DNA from: Nitrospirota bacterium
GTDB taxonomy: Bacteria; Nitrospirota; Thermodesulfovibrionia; UBA6902; DSMQ01
DNA length: 19,449 nucleotides
Assembly (NCBI GenBank): GCA_016207865.1
Contig: JACQZD010000017.1
Coordinates: 1,128 to 20,576 of the forward strand
Direction: 5' to 3'
The first letter of the stretch is position 1; each line of letters opens with the position of its first letter. The translations under genes were made by a program, and so were the position numbers. Under the pieces are notes generated by a model that saw nothing but the letters and a program-made list of their open reading frames with translations, did no database searches and had not been told where the DNA came from. Shown one piece after another: positions 6,468 through 13,250 of this stretch.

Positions 6468-9400
6468 TTATTCCTTCACCACCTTTACCATAATATCCCC
6501 GAAGCCGGGCATTCCGGTAAAGGGCGAGAGGTTTTCAGGGTCAAAGAGTTCATTGATATTCGGGGTATATTCCGCAGTGTGGTTTAGAAAGCCCACGCCT
6601 GACGCCTTCTGCCCTCCGGGACCGAAGGCAGTCTTTATCACTCCGGGCATTATTTCTTCCGTAAGATAGACCTTGCCTCTGATTGTTTTTTTAAGCGGGT
6701 TTTCAAGCGTCACAACATCTCCGGTTTTTATGCCGAGCTTTTCACCGTCTTTTGTATTGAAGGCGAAAACGGGAATTGACACTGTATTAGCCTTGAATTC
6801 GTAATCCGTAATGCCTGCCTGTCCGGCAGACAGGTGTGATGCGTTATGCGTAACAGCAGAAAAATCAGGCATTGGATATGTAAATTTATTATTCATCGGC
6901 TTCATGCACTCTGTTTCAGTTTCAGCAAGATACGGGCACACCTGCGTCATTGTCGTGGCATGATGAACCCTTCCGCTTATTAATTGGAATGGATATTTTT
7001 TGCTTATATTTTTATATTCAGAATTTTTGGGATTCCACCTGCACCCGGACCAGTAAAAAGTCAGTGGATAATTTGTGCCGAATTTTTTGTTAAAGTTTTG
7101 AAGGTAGTTAAAATGAAATTCAAACTTTTTTGAATCAGTCCTTGGATAAATCCCTGAAGGCGAGCCGTCTTCTTTTTTATACCTGTAATAACTTGCAGGC
7201 CAGACAGCCACTCCGTTATGCTCCCTGAGCCATTTTACTGTAACCGGCTCTCCCTTTTTGATTAGTTTTTCCCCCCACACTGCAGTTGGGTTGTCCGGCG
7301 CTCCGGTTATCAATGCGCCGTGAGGAAGGTCATGGTAGGGAAGCGGTTCCCCTATATTATAAAATCCGGGCGCATCGCTTAAAATATCATTTATAAAATC
7401 TTCTTCATTTTTGTACTTCTGATGAAAATCCTCCGCCTTGACGACAGGGTCGCTGTTTTTTACCAGCGCCTCTGCCAAGGCGCACATTATTTCAAACTGC
7501 GTCTTTGATTCATGCAGGGGCTTTAGGACCTGGTCTCTTATTGCTACCTCAGGGCTCATTGTGTAGACATCGCTGAGTCCCATGCGTTCAAGAAAACCCG
7601 CCTCAGGAAGTATAATGTCCGCATATTTGCCTGTGACAGTGATGTGGGTGTCAATGAAGACGAGTAAATCAAGCAGATAGTTTCTCTCAAAACCCTCCCA
7701 CCCCTGCCTACTGGTAGGCAGAGGCGGGGAGGGTTTTATTTCATTTGTGGTTTTAGCCTCCATTGTCAGCGCATCAATCCAGTCAGGTGTATTACCTGCG
7801 GTAATAACAGGGTTCCCGGACCTTACGAACAATGCCTTTACAGGATATTCATGCCCCTTAAACGTTCCGTGCTTCAGTTTCACGCCTTCTCTTATTTTCG
7901 CAGGCAGGTCAGACAACACCCCTTTCCACGCAGCAGGGTAATCGCCGTAAAAATCCTTGTGAAGTTCGGACAGTCTGCCTGATACATTCCTGCCGTTTAT
8001 CTTTCTGACAACGGTCTTTTCAAGAAACTCTGCGCCTGAGGCCCTAAGGCCTTTTTTTACCTTTTGAGAGTCAATAAAAACCAGTCCTCCGGGTTTGTCT
8101 ATGTTGCCTGTGACGGCGCAAAGGGCCATCATAAGCACGGAGGTTACATCCCCGTTTGTGTGGTGCGCTGTTCCGTGCATCCCGATCTCAATTGCCGCAG
8201 GCTTTGTAATTCCAAAAAGATGCGCCGCCTGCTCTATCTTTTGTTTTGCAATTCCGGTCTTTTCCTCAGCCCATTCAAGCGAAAAATAGTTCATGCCGTT
8301 TGAAGGGTCCGTCTGTCCGGCGTATGACAAAAAAGACCTTTTGAATTCCTCCCAGCCGTCTGTGTATTTTTCTAAAAATTCGTAGTCCATGTATTTTTTT
8401 GAAGAATGGTCCCGGGCGTCATTTTTTATGATGTAATAAAGCATTGCGGCAAAGAGGTCTGCGTCGGTGCCCGGTATTATCGGCAGCCACATATCAGAAA
8501 GCGCGGCGGAGTTGGTATAAGACGGGTCCGCCGATATGTAAAAACATTTATTCTCGGTCCGGGCGGCAGTGATGCCGGCGGACATATAATTAAACCTTGT
8601 CGCGACAAACGGATTAACCCCGGCATGCAGGAGCAGTTTAATGTCGTGAGTTTTTTTCAGGTGCATCCTGCCTTCTTCGTCTCTTATTAAAACAGGTCTC
8701 TGGAGGTCCGGCAAAAGCCTCTCATCGCCGGCCATAATCTTTTGCCCCCATTTGCGGTTAGGGTCGCAGATGCTTCCGTGATTGTATGTGTGCGGGGTGC
8801 CGAATGCGTGAAACAGCCTGTTATACGCCTCCCTGTCAGTGACATCGCCGCCGTCAAAAAATACGGTCTCAGGACCAAATTTTTTCTTAATGTCAACCAG
8901 CTTTTTCGCAATGTAGCTGCAGGCATAATCCCAGGTCGCCGGCTTCCATTTATCTTCGCCCCGCTGTCCGGTACGCATAAGCGGAGTCTTAATTCTGTGC
9001 GGCGAATATGTAAGCTGAAGCCCTGATGCGCCTTTTGCGCAGAATGCGCCGTTATTTATCAGGGAGTGCGGATTGCCGTAGATTTTTTTTGCAATGCCGT
9101 CTTCAACAAGGACGGATATGCCGCATTCAGAAGGGCACATTACATCCGAGGTGAAAACTAACGATGTCTTAGCAGCTTGCGCTGAAATTTCAGCCTGATG
9201 TCTGCCTTTTTTTGAGGTCCTGCGCGCATGCCTGCCGTTTGTCTGCTGATACTCTTTAAGGGGGCTGCCCTCAATGCTGACTCCGGAAATATAAAACACC
9301 GAGGGGCTTGTGCCGAGTTCGGGATTTAAGACCTTTATCTGATTTTTCTTCAGGGCTGAATATATTCCGCTCTTCTTATCATTTATATCGCCGAAGATTA

Positions 9401-9830
9401 TTGCCTTGCCCATACAGCTTTGCACGCATACAGGCGATAATCCGCCGAGTATCCGCTGATGGCAGAAGTCGCATTTTTCAGTCCTGCCTGTGCCGGCGTC
9501 AATTTCAATTGCATTGTAAGGGCATTTCTCACGGCATTGTCCGCACCCTATGCAGTTGGGACGATGGATTTCAACTACTCCGTCATCATTCTTAAACAAT
9601 GCGTCTTCTGAACATGCCTCAATGCAGGGCGCATTATCACAGTGATTGCACAAACGCGGGAGAAAAAATTTTTTGATATCAGGGTAACTGCCTGACTTAA
9701 AGGTCTCTACCCTGCACCTGGAGGTCCCGAGCGGAATGTTATATTCTGCCTTGCATGTAGTCTGGCAGGCGTAACAGCCTACACACTTTCTGAGGTCAAT
9801 CAGCATGGCATAATGCTTTTGTCTGTTCAT
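6468..9830 (-). CDS. Molybdopterin oxidoreductase with a fused four-cluster ferredoxin subunit
   Basis: A 1120-aa fusion of two proteins that are normally separate subunits of CISM/DMSO-reductase-family enzymes (Psr, Ttr, Phs type). Residues about 8-145 carry sixteen Cys in four groups (CVGCYACQTTC; CNHCDNAPCIEAC; CIGCGQCREKC; CDFC and C-x3-C), enough for four 4Fe-4S clusters. A basic linker of about 70 residues follows. The catalytic part starts near residue 225 with DVMCPSECG and, 27 residues later, FCAKG. Asp229 sits where the usual first cluster Cys would be. Cys355 (NHGSICD) is the likely Mo/W ligand. Further molybdopterin-binding stretches include KYADIILPEAGFLER and a C-terminal FNTKDGEKLGIKTGDVV domain. 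There is no Tat signal, so it is probably cytoplasmic, and no membrane-anchor gene is adjacent. The substrate cannot be assigned. Two short palindromes sit within the gene as in-frame insertions (about 6814-6834 and 7689-7737). Confidence 0.9.
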   Translation of the reverse strand: MNRQKHYAMLIDLRKCVGCYACQTTCKAEYNIPLGTSRCRVETFKSGSYPDIKKFFLPRLCNHCDNAPCIEACSEDALFKNDDGVVEIHRPNCIGCGQCREKCPYNAIEIDAGTGRTEKCDFCHQRILGGLSPVCVQSCMGKAIIFGDINDKKSGIYSALKKNQIKVLNPELGTSPSVFYISGVSIEGSPLKEYQQTNGRHARRTSKKGRHQAEISAQAAKTSLVFTSDVMCPSECGISVLVEDGIAKKIYGNPHSLINNGAFCAKGASGLQLTYSPHRIKTPLMRTGQRGEDKWKPATWDYACSYIAKKLVDIKKKFGPETVFFDGGDVTDREAYNRLFHAFGTPHTYNHGSICDPNRKWGQKIMAGDERLLPDLQRPVLIRDEEGRMHLKKTHDIKLLLHAGVNPFVATRFNYMSAGITAARTENKCFYISADPSYTNSAALSDMWLPIIPGTDADLFAAMLYYIIKNDARDHSSKKYMDYEFLEKYTDGWEEFKRSFLSYAGQTDPSNGMNYFSLEWAEEKTGIAKQKIEQAAHLFGITKPAAIEIGMHGTAHHTNGDVTSVLMMALCAVTGNIDKPGGLVFIDSQKVKKGLRASGAEFLEKTVVRKINGRNVSGRLSELHKDFYGDYPAAWKGVLSDLPAKIREGVKLKHGTFKGHEYPVKALFVRSGNPVITAGNTPDWIDALTMEAKTTNEIKPSPPLPTSRQGWEGFERNYLLDLLVFIDTHITVTGKYADIILPEAGFLERMGLSDVYTMSPEVAIRDQVLKPLHESKTQFEIMCALAEALVKNSDPVVKAEDFHQKYKNEEDFINDILSDAPGFYNIGEPLPYHDLPHGALITGAPDNPTAVWGEKLIKKGEPVTVKWLREHNGVAVWPASYYRYKKEDGSPSGIYPRTDSKKFEFHFNYLQNFNKKFGTNYPLTFYWSGCRWNPKNSEYKNISKKYPFQLISGRVHHATTMTQVCPYLAETETECMKPMNNKFTYPMPDFSAVTHNASHLSAGQAGITDYEFKANTVSIPVFAFNTKDGEKLGIKTGDVVTLENPLKKTIRGKVYLTEEIMPGVIKTAFGPGGQKASGVGFLNHTAEYTPNINELFDPENLSPFTGMPGFGDIMVKVVKE
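6814..6834. repeat. Short palindrome inside the oxidoreductase gene (SHLSAGQAGI)
   Basis: TGCCTGTCCGGCAGACA is a near-palindrome within the coding region. It is read in frame as LSAGQAG in the catalytic part and interrupts otherwise family-like sequence. Confidence 0.5.
7689..7737. repeat. Palindrome inside the oxidoreductase gene
   Basis: Outer arms AAAACCCTCC / GGAGGGTTTT and inner arms CTGCCTA / TAGGCAG form a long hairpin of about 49 bp. It is translated in frame as a Pro/Ser/Gly-rich loop (KPSPPLPTSRQGWEGF, about residues 698-714), just before the LLDLLVFIDTHITVTGKYAD segment. It looks like a repeat inserted into a surface loop. Confidence 0.7.
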
Positions 9831-9864
9831 AGTTCCTATTTCTAACTTTTTATCTCACTTACCT

Positions 9865-10039
9865 ACAGCCGGCATGGATACCTTCAATCTCTTTAGAAAC
9901 GCAATAATTATTATTTAAATGCCATGTTGCAAATTCTTAGCGTTTTAAAATTGCCGCAAAGCCGCAAAAATACAAGGCAACATGGTATTTTTTAATCATT
10001 GTCGCTTGCTAAAATTTTGAAGGTATTCAAGCCTGCTGT
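9865..10039. repeat. Palindromic MITE-like element, copy B
   Basis: A 175-bp imperfect inverted repeat. The left arm starts ACAGCCGGCATGGATACCTT; the reverse complement of the right arm starts ACAGCAGGCTTGAATACCTT. The innermost stem is GCCATGTTGC (9921-9930) with GCAACATGG (9977-9985). It fills the gap between the oxidoreductase start and the end of the ABC permease. Confidence 0.85.
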
Positions 10040-10044
10040 TGACC

Positions 10045-10068
10045 TTCCAAGTTCTTACTTCTCATTTA
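10045..10068. repeat. Heptameric repeat across the end of the second permease gene
   Basis: Read on the minus strand it is TGAGAAG, TAAGAAC, TTGGAAG in 7-bp phase. The stop codon of the permease lies in the first unit. It is similar in character to the stretch at 17841-17896. Confidence 0.5.
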
Positions 10069-10832
10069 TGCGATATAAGAACTTTTTTGACTGCCTTGGG
10101 AATAGGGATAAGCAGCAGGTCTTCCCTGCAGATTTCAGGTTTATATGATTCATAGTCCAATATGCCGAGCTTTCTTTCAAGCCTCTGCGCAAAATGCGAC
10201 ATTGTATAGCATACTATCCAGAACCCCAGTGCCATGCAGATGTATGCCGCATATATCCTGTCAGGCTGGCGCTGGCTGACGATTATGCCTGCCTGTGTAA
10301 GCTCAACGATGCCGATTATATAAACCACTGAGGTGTTTTTAAACTGTGAATTAAAGAAACTGACAAAAGACGGGACCATCATTTTAAACGCCTGCGGCAT
10401 AACGACAAAAAGCAGCGCCTGCCAGCGGGACATGCCGGTTGATAATGCGGCATCCATCTGCCCCCTCGGCACTGCCAGAAAACCCGCCCTTACTATTTCT
10501 GCCTGATAAGCGCCTGCATATATTGAAAGCGGTATTACGGCGCTCCAGAAAAGCGGCAGGTGAAACCCCAGTACAGGGAGAAAGAAATAAAACCAGAAGA
10601 CAATCATCAGCAAAGGGGTGGACCGTATATTTTCAATGTATAATACGCTGGGATATTTGATATAACGTCTGCATGATGCCCTGCCCAAACCAAAAAATAT
10701 CCCGATTATCAAACCGATTATGATTGAAACTATTGCAAGGGATACATTAAGGAATAATCCCCCCAGAGGACCGTTGGGGTAAGCCCCCAGAATATAAAAC
10801 TTCCAATTTGCAAATTGCTCAAAAAGATTCAT
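10062..10832 (-). CDS. Polar amino-acid ABC transporter permease (GltK/GlnP type)
   Basis: A 256-aa inner-membrane protein of the HisM/GltK permease family with several hydrophobic segments. It has the typical segment YIENIRSTPLLMIVFWFYFFLP. The EAA-type cytoplasmic loop AEIVRAGFLAVPRGQMDAALSTGMSRWQ, ending VVMPQAF, contacts the ATPase. The C-terminal extension after the last membrane segment is charged. It starts one base after the stop of the first permease, so the two are almost certainly co-translated. With the ATPase upstream, it forms a probable glutamate/aspartate/glutamine-type importer. No periplasmic binding protein gene is in the window, so specificity is not determined. Confidence 0.9.
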   Translation of the reverse strand: MNLFEQFANWKFYILGAYPNGPLGGLFLNVSLAIVSIIIGLIIGIFFGLGRASCRRYIKYPSVLYIENIRSTPLLMIVFWFYFFLPVLGFHLPLFWSAVIPLSIYAGAYQAEIVRAGFLAVPRGQMDAALSTGMSRWQALLFVVMPQAFKMMVPSFVSFFNSQFKNTSVVYIIGIVELTQAGIIVSQRQPDRIYAAYICMALGFWIVCYTMSHFAQRLERKLGILDYESYKPEICREDLLLIPIPKAVKKVLISHK

Positions 10833-10833
10833 C

Positions 10834-11565
10834 TTAGGTGCCCGCCCGCCTTACGCTGGCTACATCAATTTTTAACACCTTCTCATATCTAATGATAATT
10901 CTTGCTGCAGTAAAGGCTACAAAAAGGTAAAAAACCGTTGCCATAAAAGTGACCTCAAGCCCTCTGAAGGTTATTGATTCAACCTGCTGAGTTGCCCATG
11001 TAAGCTCGGGCGCTGTTATCACCATGCACAATGAGGTATTTTTAAAATTATGTATCATTCTCGTCCCTAATGGAGGAAGGATTATCCTGAATGCCTCAGG
11101 AAGTATTATGTATCTGAACTGCTGAAACCTGTTAAGCCCGGTGGAAACCGCAGCCTCTACGTGCCCCCTCGGCACTGCCATAAGTCCGGTCCTGACAATA
11201 TCCGAGACGTACGCAGAGTTGTCCAAGCTAAGACCAAGGATGCCTGCAATTACCGAATAATAGGCATAGCCGTGAAGTTTTTCGCGGAGGCCAAAAGGCA
11301 AAAGCTCGGGGAATACAAAATAGAAAAATAATAACCAGAAAAGACCCGGAATATTCCTGACAGTTTCAACGTAAAATTTTGCAGGTATGCGCAGGAACCA
11401 GAACCTTGAAAGCCTCATTACGGCAAGCGCTGTTCCTACGCACAGCGACACGATTGTAGTGACAGCCGCTATAAGAAAAGTAAGCTTTACGCCTGTAATA
11501 AGCCAGTCAAGGTACGGCTGTCTGAACGGGATGCTCCAGTCAAATTCATATCTAAGATTAAAAAT
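10834..11565 (-). CDS. Polar amino-acid ABC transporter permease (GltJ type), probable AUU start
   Basis: A membrane permease with segments typical of GltJ/HisQ: YVETVRNIPGLFWLLFFYFVFPE and the EAA loop SDIVRTGLMAVPRGHVEAAVSTGLNRFQQFRYIILPEAFRI. The first standard start codon in frame is a GTG at 11451, but this would remove the first membrane segment. Upstream the same frame reads IFNLRYEFDWSIPFRQPYLDWLITGVKLTFLIAA, matching the family's usual N-terminus. It has no ATG, GTG or TTG before an in-frame TAA. A strong GGACGGAGG site lies just after the ATPase stop, six bases before an ATT codon at 11565-11563. I therefore place the start at AUU (243 aa). A short frameshift near the 5' end is the alternative. 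Confidence 0.82.
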   Translation of the reverse strand: MFNLRYEFDWSIPFRQPYLDWLITGVKLTFLIAAVTTIVSLCVGTALAVMRLSRFWFLRIPAKFYVETVRNIPGLFWLLFFYFVFPELLPFGLREKLHGYAYYSVIAGILGLSLDNSAYVSDIVRTGLMAVPRGHVEAAVSTGLNRFQQFRYIILPEAFRIILPPLGTRMIHNFKNTSLCMVITAPELTWATQQVESITFRGLEVTFMATVFYLFVAFTAARIIIRYEKVLKIDVASVRRAGT

Positions 11566-11579
11566 TTTATGCCTCCGTC

Positions 11580-12350
11580 CTACATGCCGTTAACCGAATC
11601 AATATTGCCGTTATTAACGGGAATATGCAGAATCTTGCTCATAAATTCCTTTGTCCGGCTGTGCTGCGGATTTACAAAAATATCCGGCGGCCTGCCGACT
11701 TCCACAATCTCACCCTTATCCATGAAAACTACCCTGTCTGCTACATTGTATTCAAAGCCAATCTCATGTGTAACTACAACCATCGTCATACCGCTTTGCG
11801 CCAGGGACACCATTACGTCCAGCACTTCGCTTGTAAGTTCAGGGTCCAGGGCTGATGTCGGCTCGTCAAAAAGCATTATCTTGGGCTCCATTGCAAGGCT
11901 CCGCGCTATGGCAACGCGCTGCTGCTCGCCGCCTGAGAGCTGGTTTGGGAAATTATCGCATTTCTTCATAAGTCCAACCCGCTCCATTAATTTGCAGGCC
12001 CGGTCTTTGGCATCCTTTTTACTTAATTTTTTTACTTTCATAGGGGCAAGCATTATATTCTGAATGGCGGATTTATGCGGATACAAGTTAAGATGCTGAA
12101 AGACCACCCCTATCTCTGCCCTGAGCGACGTCAGGTTGGTCTTTGGGTCCTGGATGGAAAACCCGTCAACGATTATCTCGCCGTCGTCAATGGGCTCAAG
12201 CTTATTAATTGTTTTTACAAGCGTGCTTTTGCCTGCGCCGCTCGGCCCGCATATGACAACAACCTCGCCGGCTTCTATTTCAAGATTTATATCTTTAAGC
12301 ACATACGAGTCTTTATTAAATTTTTTGTTGACATTTATAAATTTAATCAT
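11580..12350 (-). CDS. glnQ: Polar amino-acid ABC transporter ATP-binding protein (GlnQ/GltL type)
   Basis: A 256-aa cytoplasmic ATPase that powers the two permeases downstream. Walker A is GPSGAGKST (about 35-43), and the Q-loop is in VVFQHLNLYPH. The signature LSGGEQQR is at about 138-145, Walker B with the catalytic Glu is IMLFDEPT, the D-loop is SALDP, and the switch His is in THE (about His195). The match to the glutamine/glutamate importer ATPase subfamily is very close. The C-terminal tail (PVNNGNIDSVNGM) is slightly longer than usual. The gene order ATPase-permease-permease, all on the minus strand with almost no spacing, indicates one operon. Confidence 0.93.
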   Translation of the reverse strand: MIKFINVNKKFNKDSYVLKDINLEIEAGEVVVICGPSGAGKSTLVKTINKLEPIDDGEIIVDGFSIQDPKTNLTSLRAEIGVVFQHLNLYPHKSAIQNIMLAPMKVKKLSKKDAKDRACKLMERVGLMKKCDNFPNQLSGGEQQRVAIARSLAMEPKIMLFDEPTSALDPELTSEVLDVMVSLAQSGMTMVVVTHEIGFEYNVADRVVFMDKGEIVEVGRPPDIFVNPQHSRTKEFMSKILHIPVNNGNIDSVNGM

Positions 12351-12392
12351 AAGTTAAAGCTAAAAATACACTCTCCATGGTTAAGAAAACTT

Positions 12393-12421
12393 ATAATATA
12401 AAAAAAATTTCATATTTTCAA
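12393..12421 (-). promoter_or_regulatory. Possible promoter of the amino-acid transporter operon
   Basis: Minus-strand TTGAAA (12421-12416) and TATTAT (12398-12393) are 17 bp apart, about 40 bp upstream of the ATPase start. The surrounding sequence is very AT-rich, so chance matches are likely. The rest of the gap 12422-12568 shows nothing I can name. Confidence 0.35.
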
Positions 12422-12568
12422 ATTCATTCCTTCTACCTACCGCTTTGCACTATCATGAAAATCAGACATTCAAAGCGCTGAATTTTATCCTATTGTAAAC
12501 TAAACAGTGTGAAATTTCTCTTTTCTGCCGGAATAAAGCCTGCGGGGCGCAATGCTTGTTAACGCGCC

Positions 12569-12877
12569 TCAGGCGCATGAAATGCAGTAAGAAAGTTGCG
12601 GAGGCTTGTCTTTTATTGATGGGAAGATGAGGGCACTGAATTTTTTTGGGATGACTGCCAAAACAGTATATCCCTGCGGTATAATCAGGCATATCATCAC
12701 ACCAGCAAGTATAAAAACGCCGCCCATTATTTTGCTCATTATTATCCTGAACAATATTATCTTCAGAGACAGCGTAGAGCAATCCCCGTTTCCGGAGCCG
12801 GCACAGCCCATCATCGGGATGATAAAAAGATAAGGCACGATACAAAGGATAAGTAATATTACTGATATGTGCTTCAT
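12569..12877 (-). CDS. Small predicted membrane protein, function unknown
   Basis: About 102 aa from ATG 12877 (MKHISVILL...). There are two strongly hydrophobic stretches: residues about 4-23 (ISVILLILCIVPYLFIIPMM) and about 44-64 (KIMGGVFILAGVMICLIIP). A small Gly/Cys-rich loop (GCAGSGNGDC) lies between them. The C-terminus is basic, then polar. I do not recognise a family. Support comes from membrane-like composition and from a good promoter just upstream (12894-12921). Against it, there is no clear ribosome-binding site and the leader would be only about 10 nt. An in-frame GTG at 12901 would overlap the promoter. Another frame is open here (12462-12845) but looks non-coding. Confidence 0.5.
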   Translation of the reverse strand: MKHISVILLILCIVPYLFIIPMMGCAGSGNGDCSTLSLKIILFRIIMSKIMGGVFILAGVMICLIIPQGYTVLAVIPKKFSALIFPSIKDKPPQLSYCISCA

Positions 12878-12893
12878 TATGTGTGCTAATATT

Positions 12894-12921
12894 ATTATCA
12901 CATTTTCTAATTATATGTCAA
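12894..12921 (-). promoter_or_regulatory. sigma70-like promoter upstream of the small membrane protein
   Basis: Minus-strand TTGACA (12921-12916) and GATAAT (12899-12894) are separated by 16 bp. Transcription would start about 10 bp before the ATG at 12877. Confidence 0.5.
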
Positions 12922-12974
12922 GCAATTGGCGGGTTGCTGTTAACTGTGTTTACGATTCCCCAATAATTGGTGTG

Positions 12975-13145
12975 GGATAGAGGTAAGGGGCAGAAAAAGC
13001 TCTTAGTGCAATACGTTAAACCATGCCATGCGGCATGTGAGAAATGTATAAATTATCTATTATAAACTTTGACTGATTGCCACAGGGCATCCCAATAATA
13101 ATTCATTACATTTCTAAGAGGTTTTTATGTGCCTTGCCTCTATCC
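12975..13145. repeat. Palindromic MITE-like element, copy D
   Basis: A 171-bp imperfect inverted repeat with outer ends GGATAGAGGTAAGG / CCTTGCCTCTATCC. The innermost stem is GCCATGCGGCA (about 13024) with TGCCACAGGGCAT (about 13078). It shares the CTCTTAG and AAGGGGCAGAAAAAGC motifs with copy E. It lies directly upstream of the ileS promoter region. Confidence 0.78.
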
Positions 13146-13170
13146 GGCAAGACAAAACCGGGCGCTTCCC

Positions 13171-13224
13171 TTGACACGCATCTCTTTAAGATGTTAATTT
13201 TAAAACTTCATTTGTTTTTATAAT
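13171..13224 (+). promoter_or_regulatory. Possible promoter region of ileS
   Basis: TTGACA (13171-13176) is followed after 17 bp by TTAATT (13194-13199). A better -10 match, TATAAT, lies at 13219-13224 but without a good -35. Which one is used cannot be decided from sequence. No T-box or other leader structure was recognised. Confidence 0.35.
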
Positions 13225-13250
13225 TCAAAAGCAGAATTAAAGATTAAACT

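Noticed and set aside
6363..6669. Two short plus-strand ORFs (74 and 83 aa) before the oxidoreductase end
   Set aside because: They start inside palindromic element A and run antisense to the conserved C-terminus of the oxidoreductase.
12462..12845. 127-aa minus-strand ORF overlapping the small membrane protein
   Set aside because: Its composition is unlike a real protein, it lacks a promoter or ribosome-binding site, and the alternative frame has clear membrane segments plus a promoter.
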